Under the pieces are notes generated by a model that worked only from the letters and a program-made list of their open reading frames with translations, searched no databases and was not told the origin of the DNA. A stretch of 64,000 nucleotides of DNA from an uncultured Prevotellaceae bacterium (lineage in GTDB: Bacteria; Bacteroidota; Bacteroidia; Bacteroidales; Bacteroidaceae), in the NCBI GenBank assembly GCA_937898415.1, contig CALDLA010000067.1:1-64000 (forward strand), written 5' to 3'. The stretch's first letter is position 1. Each line of letters begins with the position of its first letter. The translations under genes were made by a program, and so were the position numbers. Below, piece after piece: positions 51,365 to 59,701 of the stretch.

Positions 51365-53074
51365 ATGGCAAAAACTATCTACGCCCTGCTGTTCGGCACA
51401 TTCCTTGCGCTGCCGACAGTCGCTGGGGCTCAAATCCGCCTCAATCAGGTTGGTATGTACCCCAACCAAGAGAAAATCGCAGTCGTTGAAGGCACAGCCA
51501 AGTCTGTCACCATTAAGGATGCCGCCACAGGCCGCAAGGCCGTGAAACCGCGTGTCCTTCGTACCGCTACATCGCCGTGGTCGGGGAAGAAGCGCACGGT
51601 CATCGACTTCAGCAGTCTGACACAGCCCGGCACCTATACCATCAGCAGCGGCAAGGAGTCGGCCACGTTTACCGTCAAGGAGGGTGCCCTGCGCGAAGTT
51701 ACTGCCGCCACGCTCAAGGCTTTCTACCTCATCCGCTCCGGCGTAGCCATCGAGGCCAAGTATGCCGGAGCATACGCCCGTCCTGTCGGACATCCTGACA
51801 CCAAGGTGCTCATCCATCCCTCAGCAGCCTCCTTAGGCCGTCCTGCCGGAAGCATCATCTCGTCGCCCGGCGGCTGGTACGACGCTGGCGACTATAACAA
51901 GTACATCGTCAACTCGGCATTCTCCATCGGCATCATGCTCTGCAGCTACGAGCAGAACCGCGACTACTACCAGTCGCTTACCGTCAACATTCCAGAGAGT
52001 CAGAACCAGACGGCAGACGTGCTCGACGAACTCTACTTCAACCTGCGCTGGATGCTCACCATGCAGGATCCCTACGACGGTGGCGTCTATCACAAGCTGA
52101 CCACGCCTAACTTCGAGAGTTTCATCCTGCCGACGGACTGCAAGCAACAGCGCTACGTGGTACAGAAGAGTACTGCCGCCACGCTCGACTTTGCCGCCGT
52201 CATGGCTCAGGCCGCCCGTATCTATAAAGGTAATAAGGACTACCCGACGTTTGCCGACGAGGCTGCCCGTGCCGCAATGGCTGCTTACGGGTGGGCCGAG
52301 CGTAATCCCCGCGTACTCTACCAGCAGGCTAGGATGAGCGAACAGCACAAGCCTGCCGTCACCACCGGCGAATACGGTGACTTCAACCTGACCGACGAGT
52401 GGTACTGGGCCGCTACCGAGTTACACCTGCTGACGGGCGACCAGCAGTTTGCAGAGGTCATCGCCAAGAACCAACCGCGCCGTTTCTCGGCCCCGACCTG
52501 GGGTAACGTCGCCGCCCTCGGCACCTACGATGCTCTCATCCACGCCACCACTCACCACTCACCACTCACCACCCACCTCCTATCCTACTGCGACAGTCTT
52601 GTGGCCACGACTTCCAAGTCATCATTCCAGACGCCCTGCGGCAACTCGCCACGCGACTTCGGCTGGGGCTGTCTGGCCGAGACCTTCGGTGCCAACGGTG
52701 TAACCCTTTGCATCGCCTACCGACTGACAGGTGACAAGAAATACTTGACTGCCGCTCTTGAGAATGCTGACTATGTCCTGGGACGCAATGCCACGGGCTA
52801 CTGCTACATCACGGGCTTTGGCACGAAGAGCCCCATGCATCCGCATCACCGCATATCGGCGGCTGACAACATCGAGGCACCCTTCCCGGGATTAGTGGCC
52901 GGTGGTCCCAACCCGCAACAGCAGGACATTGCTGAAGTAAAAGTCTATCCGTCGAAACAGCGCGACGAGTCGTACACCGATGTCACCGACTCTTACGCCA
53001 GCAACGAAATAGCCATCAACTGGAACGCCTCCATCCTGGCCCTCCTCGGCTGGTTAGAGGCTGAACTGCAATAA
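51365..53074 (+). CDS. GH9 endo-glucanase with N-terminal Ig-like domain
   Basis: The 569-residue product has a signal peptide, an N-terminal CelD-type Ig-like domain (about 25-110, with IRLNQVGMYPNQEK) and the GH9 (alpha/alpha)6 barrel. Catalytic Asp173 and Asp176 are in YDAGDYNKY and general acid Glu548 in SNEIAINWN. It cuts beta-1,4-glucan or mixed-linkage glucan. A heptanucleotide array encodes residues 395-404 (THHSPLTTHL). The ATG at 51365 is preferred because an earlier in-frame start overlaps the GH43 stop. It lies 31 bases after the GH43 gene. Confidence 0.94.
   Translation: MAKTIYALLFGTFLALPTVAGAQIRLNQVGMYPNQEKIAVVEGTAKSVTIKDAATGRKAVKPRVLRTATSPWSGKKRTVIDFSSLTQPGTYTISSGKESATFTVKEGALREVTAATLKAFYLIRSGVAIEAKYAGAYARPVGHPDTKVLIHPSAASLGRPAGSIISSPGGWYDAGDYNKYIVNSAFSIGIMLCSYEQNRDYYQSLTVNIPESQNQTADVLDELYFNLRWMLTMQDPYDGGVYHKLTTPNFESFILPTDCKQQRYVVQKSTAATLDFAAVMAQAARIYKGNKDYPTFADEAARAAMAAYGWAERNPRVLYQQARMSEQHKPAVTTGEYGDFNLTDEWYWAATELHLLTGDQQFAEVIAKNQPRRFSAPTWGNVAALGTYDALIHATTHHSPLTTHLLSYCDSLVATTSKSSFQTPCGNSPRDFGWGCLAETFGANGVTLCIAYRLTGDKKYLTAALENADYVLGRNATGYCYITGFGTKSPMHPHHRISAADNIEAPFPGLVAGGPNPQQQDIAEVKVYPSKQRDESYTDVTDSYASNEIAINWNASILALLGWLEAELQ
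52548..52575. repeat. Heptanucleotide array, 4 units (CCACTCA)
   Basis: Three perfect CCACTCA units and one CCACCCA encode a His/Thr/Pro-rich loop in the GH9 barrel. The loop is out of character with the rest of the domain. Confidence 0.88.
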
Positions 53075-53091
53075 TAACAAAACAAAGACTT

Positions 53092-54450
53092 ATGAGTAAC
53101 GACAAACAGAACAACATGAGCCGACGGGAATTCCTGCGGCGCATAGGAATCGGAGCAGGATCGGCGATGGCACTCATGGCCCTCGACCCCATCAACGTCC
53201 TGGCGCAAGAAAAGAAAGGCAAGACCGCCAATAACCGCATGACCTACCGCGTTCAGCACGGTTCGGGAGAAGAAATCTCGCTCTTGGGCTTCGGCATGAT
53301 GCGACTGCCCAACAACCAGGACGAGGTCAACCAACTGGTGGACTACGCCATCGAGCACGGTGTCAACTACTACGACACGGCTCCCATGTATATGGGTGGA
53401 CAGTCGGAGGTACTGATGGGCAACGCCTTGTCGCGTCATCCCCGCGACAAGTACTTCGTAGCCACTAAGATGTCGAACCAGAACCGCCGTCTGTGGACGT
53501 TCGAAGAGTCAAAGGGACTGTACGAACGGTCGTTGGAGAAGCTGAAGGTCGACTACATCGACTACTACCTGCTCCACGGCATCGGCGGCGGCATGGACTC
53601 GCTGAAGGGCCGTTTCCTCGACAACGGTGTGCTCGACTTCCTGCTCAAGGAGCGCAAGGAGGGACGTATCAAGCACCTCGGCTTTTCTTACCACGGCGAT
53701 GTGCGCGACTTCGACTGGCTGCTCGACCATCAGGAAGAGTATCAATGGGACTTCGTACAGATACAGATGAACTTCCTCGACTGGCGCCACGCTTCGATGC
53801 GCGGTGGCCGGCGTTCGGATGCTGACGCCGAATACCTCTACGACAAGTGTGAGAAGACCGGTGTACAGTGTGTGGTCATGGAACCGCTGCGTGGCGGTGC
53901 CTTCGGACGTATGGCCAGCGAGCTGACCGACCAGCTGAAGGCGATGCGCCCCGACGACAGCACAGCCCGCTGGGCCTTCCGCTGGGTGGGTTCCTATCCC
54001 AACATCCTGACCACCTTGAGCGGCATGAACCGCATGGACCATCTGGAGGAAAACATCAAAACCTTCTCGCCGCTCGAAGTATGCACCGAGGCTGAGAACA
54101 GGCTGTTGGCAAAGATTGCCGACCAGATGTCGGGCTTCCCCACCATCCCCTGTACCACCTGCGAGTACTGCATGCCCTGCCCTTACGGCGTGAATATCCC
54201 CGGCAACTTCGCCGTCTACAGCGAAGCCGTCACCAACCACATCCTGCCGTTGCCCGACAAGTCGGCTCCCGACTACGCCGAGCGTAAGCAGCAGTTCATG
54301 GATGCCTATAAAAAGGCACTCCCCGAAGAGAAGACCTGGGCTTACGCCTGTCAAGACTGCGAGGAGTGCCTGTCAAAATGTCCGCAGCAGATACGTATTC
54401 CAAACCAGTTGGCTCGCATCGTAGAGACGCTGCGCGGTCCACGGACCTGA
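53092..54450 (+). CDS. Aldo/keto reductase with Tat-type signal and C-terminal 4Fe-4S motifs
   Basis: The 452-residue product has a twin-arginine-type N-terminus (SRREFLRRIGIGAG). An aldo/keto reductase barrel follows, with LGFGMMRLP, the catalytic Asp/Tyr region NYYDTAPMY, Lys in VATKMS and His in YLLHGIG. The C-terminus carries two Cys clusters of ferredoxin type (CTTCEYCMPCPYGVNIP and CQDCEECLSKCP). This is the AKR-ferredoxin group common in anaerobes; the substrate is unknown. It is last in the GH43-GH43-GH9 operon, and its stop lies one base from that of the convergent GH97 gene. Confidence 0.9.
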   Translation: MSNDKQNNMSRREFLRRIGIGAGSAMALMALDPINVLAQEKKGKTANNRMTYRVQHGSGEEISLLGFGMMRLPNNQDEVNQLVDYAIEHGVNYYDTAPMYMGGQSEVLMGNALSRHPRDKYFVATKMSNQNRRLWTFEESKGLYERSLEKLKVDYIDYYLLHGIGGGMDSLKGRFLDNGVLDFLLKERKEGRIKHLGFSYHGDVRDFDWLLDHQEEYQWDFVQIQMNFLDWRHASMRGGRRSDADAEYLYDKCEKTGVQCVVMEPLRGGAFGRMASELTDQLKAMRPDDSTARWAFRWVGSYPNILTTLSGMNRMDHLEENIKTFSPLEVCTEAENRLLAKIADQMSGFPTIPCTTCEYCMPCPYGVNIPGNFAVYSEAVTNHILPLPDKSAPDYAERKQQFMDAYKKALPEEKTWAYACQDCEECLSKCPQQIRIPNQLARIVETLRGPRT

Positions 54451-54451
54451 C

Positions 54452-56248
54452 TTAACGTTCTATACGGAAGATAAAACCTCCTCGCGGCTGGCAAGTGACA
54501 GTAGCGGGGAGTTTTTCTATTGTCTCAATGCGCCACGGCTCTTCCTTGCTGCCGCTGTCGGCAAACAGGGTGGCGGCATATTTCCCCTTGACGAAATCAA
54601 GGGGCACGGTGAGGGTCTTTTCGTTGTCGGTGCCGTTGATGCCGGCTACATACCACGTATTGCCACTACGACGGGCCAGCACACAGCTTTCACCGGGATA
54701 GCCGCTGACAAAGCGGGTCTCGTCCCAGGCAGCGGGCAGCGTCGACAGGAAGTCCTGCACGGTCTTCGGCTGTGCCAAGAAACTCTCAGGACGGTCGGCC
54801 AAGTGCTGCAGACCGCTCTCGAAGAGCACCGTCAACGCCAGCTCATGGGCGTGACTCGTGATGTGCGGATGCTGGGAGTCGCTGAAGGCACAGGGGGTAT
54901 AGTCCATCGGCCCGATGACATTACGGGTAAAGGGCAGTGTGGCGTTGTGGCTGGCAGCCTTGTCGGTAAAGGTCGCCACGTTGTTGTACCACTCAGCACC
55001 ATAGACGCCCTCCGTCGACAGCAGGTTCGGATAGGTGCGCTGCCATCCGCGGGGCACCGTAGCTCCGTGGAAGTTGACCAACAGGTGGTGACGGGCGGCA
55101 CTCTCCATCAGGTCGATGCAGTAGTCCATATTCTTCTGGTTCTCACCGCTGAAGAAATCAATTTTTACGCCTGCCACACCTATCTTCTCACACCAGGCAA
55201 ACTCTTTCTCTCGGTCTTCGGGCTTATTCAGGCGGAACTTCGGTGTCGGCGCACCGTCAATCCAGCCCACACTGGAGTTATACCATATCATCGGCTTCAC
55301 ACCCTTCGACTTGGCGTAGTTGACGGCATCCTCCACCGTCTTGCCGTCCTTCATTCTATCCCACTCGGCATCAATCAGCACGTAGGGCAGCTTCAGCGTA
55401 GCAGCCAGGTCGGTGTATTTCTGGATGATGTTATAGTCGTCCGACCCGTGATTGTAGGCCCAGTATACCCACGACACCACGCCTGGCTTAATCCAGCTGG
55501 TATCTTCGAGCTTACAGGGTTCGCTGACATCGGTGACCAACGTTGACTCCACCACGTCGCCCAGCGAACCGAGAATCACCAGCCGCCACGGCGTGTGCCC
55601 GGCGGTTTCCCCGCCGGGAATCTTCTCGTCCTCCACCACGCGGTACATCTCGCCCTCATTATACATCGACGATGCACTCTGACCTTTCTCGATATTCGCC
55701 TCCGTCAACAGGGCAAACACGCCGTCCTTCAGTTCCAGCAATGCCGGGAAACTCCAGCGGACACAGTTGCCGTCGGCATCCTTCGACACCGCACTGAACG
55801 ACCGCTGGGCTTTCTCCTTATGCGTCGTCATCAGCGGATAGAAGTTCTCGGCACCGTCCGTCCACTGCATCATCCAGCGCTTCATGCCCTCGGGGATGAC
55901 GTAGGCAGCCTGCTCCTTGACGGGCGACTCATAGCGGTAGGCCAGTCCGTCGTTGTAGAGGCGCACGGTCATCTGCCCTACCCTATACTCGTTGGCCTCG
56001 TTGGTGCAATGGCTGCGTTTGCCCGACAGCATCGTGTAGTCGGCCTTCACCTTCTTGGCCTTCAGCGCTTTAAGAGGCAATGCTGCCTGAGCATCCTTCA
56101 TCTGCAACACCTGCTGTCCCTGGTAGGCAATCAACAACTGACCGCCCTTTATCTCCACCGACAACTTCCCGTTCGGCGACGTCAGCCGCTGGGCTGATGC
56201 CGTCATCGTCAGGCCCGCCACGACGAGCCAAAAGAATAATCTCTTCAT
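54452..56248 (-). CDS. GH97 alpha-glycosidase, probably retaining alpha-galactosidase type
   Basis: The 598-residue secreted product has a GH97 N-terminal beta-sandwich (about 20-240), a TIM barrel (about 250-500) and a C-terminal beta domain. The barrel motif GVKIDFF carries Asp364, the nucleophile position of retaining GH97 enzymes; inverting SusB-type enzymes use Glu elsewhere. Retaining GH97 members are alpha-galactosidases, known from complex-xylan loci of Bacteroides. It follows the GH3 gene after 16 bases, so both share a transcript. The call is firm for family, moderate for mechanism. Confidence 0.92.
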   Translation of the reverse strand: MKRLFFWLVVAGLTMTASAQRLTSPNGKLSVEIKGGQLLIAYQGQQVLQMKDAQAALPLKALKAKKVKADYTMLSGKRSHCTNEANEYRVGQMTVRLYNDGLAYRYESPVKEQAAYVIPEGMKRWMMQWTDGAENFYPLMTTHKEKAQRSFSAVSKDADGNCVRWSFPALLELKDGVFALLTEANIEKGQSASSMYNEGEMYRVVEDEKIPGGETAGHTPWRLVILGSLGDVVESTLVTDVSEPCKLEDTSWIKPGVVSWVYWAYNHGSDDYNIIQKYTDLAATLKLPYVLIDAEWDRMKDGKTVEDAVNYAKSKGVKPMIWYNSSVGWIDGAPTPKFRLNKPEDREKEFAWCEKIGVAGVKIDFFSGENQKNMDYCIDLMESAARHHLLVNFHGATVPRGWQRTYPNLLSTEGVYGAEWYNNVATFTDKAASHNATLPFTRNVIGPMDYTPCAFSDSQHPHITSHAHELALTVLFESGLQHLADRPESFLAQPKTVQDFLSTLPAAWDETRFVSGYPGESCVLARRSGNTWYVAGINGTDNEKTLTVPLDFVKGKYAATLFADSGSKEEPWRIETIEKLPATVTCQPRGGFIFRIER

Positions 56249-56264
56249 CTTTTATAGATTGTTT

Positions 56265-58652
56265 TTAGTTCTGTACATTGAAATAATGCTCACGCAGCGG
56301 CTTGGTGACCGTCTCACCCGTCAGCGTCACCTGCTGCTGCAACTTGATGTCGGCCGACGAGGCACCTACCTTAATAATGTACGCACCCGGGGCGACGTTC
56401 CATTGGCGCTGGCCTTCATGGGTATAGTAGCCGAACTGCTCGGTTTGCAACTGCATCCTCACGGTCTTCGTCTCGCCGGGCTGCAGCGACACACGGGCAA
56501 AGCCCTGCAACTGGATAGGCCGTATCTGCTGACTGCTGTCCGTAGGCGACAGATAGACCTGTGCCACCTCGTCGGCAGCCATCTTCCCGGTGTTCTTCAC
56601 CTCAAACGACAGATTGACTGTCGGGGCTGAAGCAGACACTTCACCGTCCACCTGCAGGTTCGCATATTCAAACGTGGTGTAGCTCAGGCCGTAGCCAAAG
56701 GGCCACTGTACACGCGGATCCTGCTCCATCGAGTGGTTATAGCACAGCGGCTCATAGACCTCGATATTGGGATAGCTGACCGAGAGTTTAGCCGAAGGTG
56801 ACACGTTGCCCAAGAGGATGTCGGCCACAGCGTTGCCACCCTCCTCGCCCGGATACCAGGCCTGGATGACGGCGGCACATTGTTCGGCAAGGCCGGAGAT
56901 GACCTGCGCCCTGCCGCCGAACACCACCAGCACCACAGGCTTACCCGTAGCCAGCAGTTCCTTGACATACTGTTCCTGACGGCCAGGCAGACGGAGACCC
57001 TGACGGTCGCGGTTCTCGCCACAGAGCATCACGTTCTCGCCGACGGCAGCAATGATGACATCGGCCTGCTGGGCCAGGCGCAGGGCTTCGGCCTTGTCGG
57101 CCTGCTCGCCGGAATCCACCTTGCGGTGCAGTATCTCATACTCCCAGGCACGTTCGTCGCCGAGTTCGCTGTACTTGGTCTCTATCTCTTCCGTCCAGTC
57201 GCAGCCACGTGAGTACATCAGGTTGACATCCTTGGGCAGTTTGGCCTTCGTACCTTCCAACAGCGTGATGACGTGCGGATGATCCAAGTCTTCCATGATC
57301 TTCTTCCAGAAATAGGTCATGGCCGGGAACGAGTAGTCGCCGCACATCGCCCACATCGTATTGGCGTTAGGGCCGGTGAGCAGCACGTTCTTCACATCCT
57401 TTATCGGCAACAATCCAGTATTTTCCAACAGCACGATGCTCTGTGTGGCAATGTCGTAGGCCGTCTGCCGTTCCTCGGGTGTATCGAGCGTTATCTGTTC
57501 CTTACTATATAGGTAGGGGTTCTGGTCGAAAAGTCCGGCGCGGAACTTATAGCGCAGCACGTCCTTCACGGCCCGTTCCAGCACCTCCGGCTTCACCAGT
57601 CCCTCGTCAATCGCCTGCTGCAAATATTTGTAATTGGCACCGTGGGGGAAGTCCACGTCGTTGCCGCCATTGATGGCAGCGGCGGCCTTGAGAATCTCCT
57701 CTCTCCTCTCTCCTCTCTCCTCTTTAATCGGCAATTGGTCGATGGCCGTATAGTCGCTGACCACCATACCGTCGAAGCCGAGGTAGTCGCGCAGGATGTC
57801 CTGCAGTATCCAGCTATTGGCCACGCAATTCACCTTCACTGAGTCCGTTGCTTCACTTTTCACTTCTCCCTTTTCACTTCTCATGGCATGATAGCCTGGC
57901 ATCACGGCCTTGCTCCCTGCCAACCGTATCATCGTCTCGTGGGGCAACAGGATTTCCTCCATCAGTTCCTTTTCCTCAGCATCGCCGCCACCGCCGTAAC
58001 CAAGATAGTGTTTCGAGCAGGCACCGACGCCCTTCTTCAGGTCGTCCTGCTGCAGTCCCTTCACAAAGGCCACGCCCATCACCGCCGACAGGTAGCCATC
58101 CTCGCCGTACGACTCCTCCAAGCGGTTGAACGAGGGCGTGCGGCACACATCGACCATCGGCGACAGCGACAGTACGCCACCCATCTTCCTCATGGCAATC
58201 GCCGTCTGACGGGTCTTCAGTTCAGCCAGTTCGGGATTGAACGAGCAGGCCTGCCCTATCTGCTGCGGATAGATGGTAGCCCCACGGGTATTGACGCCCG
58301 ACAGCACCTCCTCGTGGAACAAGGCCGGGATACCGTTTGGTGTATTCTTCATCAACCAGTCCTGAACGGCGGCCACACGGTCGCGCAATTCGTTGGGGTC
58401 ACGCGGTTTCTGACTGGCATACTGCGAGAAGTGACCGATGCCGTTGGGTATCAGTTCGCGGCATTTCGCCGGGTCCAATCGCCCCTCGTCGTCGAAGAGC
58501 TCATCCATATACATGCTTCTCAGCTGGGCGATACGTTCCTCCTGCGACATCTTGTCGTACAGTTCGTCTACTTGTTGTTCTGTGTCTACGGCGGCACTAC
58601 AGCCTGCCAGCAGTGCACTCATGCACATGATTGCCATTCCTTTCATACTCAT
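56265..58652 (-). CDS. GH3 beta-glucosidase/beta-xylosidase lipoprotein
   Basis: The 795-residue product has a lipoprotein signal (SALLAGCSAA). The GH3 barrel has nucleophile Asp300 in VVSDYTAID; a sandwich domain with EDGYLSAVMG and LCGENRDRQGLRLPG landmarks and a C-terminal fibronectin-III-like domain follow. It resembles BglX-type beta-glucosidases. Two heptanucleotide arrays are built into the barrel (residues about 257-266 and 310-319), adding Lys/Glu/Arg-rich loops on either side of the nucleophile strand. The alternative ATG at 58646 is equally possible. Confidence 0.92.
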   Translation of the reverse strand: MSMKGMAIMCMSALLAGCSAAVDTEQQVDELYDKMSQEERIAQLRSMYMDELFDDEGRLDPAKCRELIPNGIGHFSQYASQKPRDPNELRDRVAAVQDWLMKNTPNGIPALFHEEVLSGVNTRGATIYPQQIGQACSFNPELAELKTRQTAIAMRKMGGVLSLSPMVDVCRTPSFNRLEESYGEDGYLSAVMGVAFVKGLQQDDLKKGVGACSKHYLGYGGGGDAEEKELMEEILLPHETMIRLAGSKAVMPGYHAMRSEKGEVKSEATDSVKVNCVANSWILQDILRDYLGFDGMVVSDYTAIDQLPIKEERGERREEILKAAAAINGGNDVDFPHGANYKYLQQAIDEGLVKPEVLERAVKDVLRYKFRAGLFDQNPYLYSKEQITLDTPEERQTAYDIATQSIVLLENTGLLPIKDVKNVLLTGPNANTMWAMCGDYSFPAMTYFWKKIMEDLDHPHVITLLEGTKAKLPKDVNLMYSRGCDWTEEIETKYSELGDERAWEYEILHRKVDSGEQADKAEALRLAQQADVIIAAVGENVMLCGENRDRQGLRLPGRQEQYVKELLATGKPVVLVVFGGRAQVISGLAEQCAAVIQAWYPGEEGGNAVADILLGNVSPSAKLSVSYPNIEVYEPLCYNHSMEQDPRVQWPFGYGLSYTTFEYANLQVDGEVSASAPTVNLSFEVKNTGKMAADEVAQVYLSPTDSSQQIRPIQLQGFARVSLQPGETKTVRMQLQTEQFGYYTHEGQRQWNVAPGAYIIKVGASSADIKLQQQVTLTGETVTKPLREHYFNVQN
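57696..57723. repeat. Heptanucleotide array, 4 perfect units (CTCCTCT)
   Basis: Four identical CTCCTCT units encode EERGERREE immediately after the catalytic nucleophile strand of the GH3 enzyme. It is the most regular array of the set and so the likeliest to vary in copy number. Confidence 0.9.
57856..57883. repeat. Heptanucleotide array, 4 units (CTTTTCA/CTTCTCC)
   Basis: Units alternate CTTTTCA, CTTCTCC, CTTTTCA, CTTCTCA and encode RSEKGEVKSE in the GH3 barrel, about 135 bases from the CTCCTCT array. Confidence 0.85.
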
Positions 58653-58668
58653 TTTAGGTTTCAGTTTG

Positions 58669-58698
58669 CAAAGTTACGAAAAACGAGTGAAATACAAA
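58669..58698 (-). promoter_or_regulatory. Promoter of the GH3-GH97 operon, -33 and -7 boxes
   Basis: On the minus strand a TTTG (58695-58698) and TAACTTTG (58669-58676) are 18 bases apart, close to the Bacteroidota TTTG/TAnnTTTG arrangement. The leader to the ATG at 58652 is short, about 16 bases beyond the box. It separates this operon from the exopolysaccharide cluster. Confidence 0.72.
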
Positions 58699-58718
58699 AG
58701 GAAAGCTCGCTTTTCTTT

Positions 58719-59195
58719 TTATGACCTGTCTATAAAATCCTTTATTGATTGGATTAGAGATGTTGACGCGCTGTTCCCAATATGCTGTTGATGTATTGTC
58801 TGATTTCCATTCAGCAGCATAGAGGTCAGTTCCTCTTCATCCATTGCCACGTTGACCACTCCCAATTCCTTTAATCTACGTGCCGTTGCCAATTGATGTT
58901 CACTACGATGCTCCCCTAATGCGGCTATGCGAGGAAAGACAATGATTGGTTTGTCCTTTTGCAGGGCAGACAGTATCGTTCCCATTCCTGCATGGGATAT
59001 GATGAGACGAGCCTTGTTAAAGGGTGTGTTAAACTCGTCAGGTGCAAGAAAATCGACAGTCTTTATGTTCTTGGGAGTGAAGCCGCATTGATATACCTGC
59101 GCTACGATTTCCTCGTTCAGTTGTGGAGCCAGATTGTCTATGATTTTGATAAGACGGTCAAACGGAAGCTGAGTACCAATAGTTACGAATATCAT
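58719..59195 (-). CDS. Alg13/PssE-like glycosyltransferase catalytic subunit
   Basis: The 158-residue product is the C-terminal half of a GT28-type enzyme. It begins MIFVTIGTQLPFDRL and carries the UDP-sugar-binding pattern ISHAGMGTI...KPIIVFPR and EHQ. Alone it needs a membrane partner, as in yeast Alg13-Alg14 and rhizobial PssE-PssD. The gene 34 bases upstream encodes that partner type. It is the last gene of the exopolysaccharide cluster before the GH3 promoter. Confidence 0.9.
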   Translation of the reverse strand: MIFVTIGTQLPFDRLIKIIDNLAPQLNEEIVAQVYQCGFTPKNIKTVDFLAPDEFNTPFNKARLIISHAGMGTILSALQKDKPIIVFPRIAALGEHRSEHQLATARRLKELGVVNVAMDEEELTSMLLNGNQTIHQQHIGNSASTSLIQSIKDFIDRS

Positions 59196-59229
59196 TTATA
59201 ATTGAGAGTTTACTGTTTACCGTTAAATT

Positions 59230-59688
59230 CTATATAGTGTCTCCTAAAACATTTCCGGCATATTGTATTTTCCCTGTAGCAAGGTCTTTCCACTGCGTAT
59301 AGGTACGCGAGGCGAACTTTGATGCTATTCGTCCGCTTGCCGACAGATGTTCTGCATTGGCGATGCTGTCAATCCATATTGTTTTTCGTCCTAACAGTTT
59401 CCCTGCCAAGAGAAAGACCAATCCAGGAGCCGCTCCTGTAGTAATAATGGCATCAGGCCTTTCCTGCCGTATCGTTTTTATAGCTTTGAAGAACGACGGT
59501 AACAGTTTCCAGGCATTAGAGCGGCTGAAGTTACCTATCTGACAGAACTTCTGCCCTTTCACCATTGTGGCACATCTCTGGTGCGTCGAGACATATACCA
59601 TCTCATAATGCTCTTCCATCGGCCGTGCTATCCTCAGCAACTGTATCCAATGCCCGCCTATTGAGGCTACAGCCATTACTTTTTTCAT
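59230..59688 (-). CDS. Alg14/PssD-like glycosyltransferase membrane subunit
   Basis: The 152-residue product starts MKKVMAVASIGGHWIQLLR, the Gly-rich acceptor-side motif of Alg14. It continues with VYVSTH, the IITTGAAPG motif, a hydrophobic segment and the DSIANAE region. It would anchor the catalytic subunit encoded next and bind the lipid-linked acceptor. The start at 59688 is chosen because homology begins there; it lies 13 bases after the GH26 stop. Confidence 0.9.
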   Translation of the reverse strand: MKKVMAVASIGGHWIQLLRIARPMEEHYEMVYVSTHQRCATMVKGQKFCQIGNFSRSNAWKLLPSFFKAIKTIRQERPDAIITTGAAPGLVFLLAGKLLGRKTIWIDSIANAEHLSASGRIASKFASRTYTQWKDLATGKIQYAGNVLGDTI

Positions 59689-59701
59689 GATTATACTATC
59701 C

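Noticed and set aside
54436..54447. Hairpin GGTCCACGGACC at the end of the aldo/keto reductase gene
   Set aside because: It has a tiny loop, is inside coding sequence and has no T-run; not a credible terminator.
32152..57883. Short tandem repeats as a CRISPR array or as variable-number repeats from mobile elements
   Set aside because: Units are 7 bases with no spacers and lie inside coding frames; no cas genes or transposase genes are near.
58681..58715. Terminator after the Alg13-like gene (GGAAAGCTCGCTTTTC)
   Set aside because: The stem is short with a two-base loop and no proper T-run in the right orientation; it also overlaps the GH3 promoter.
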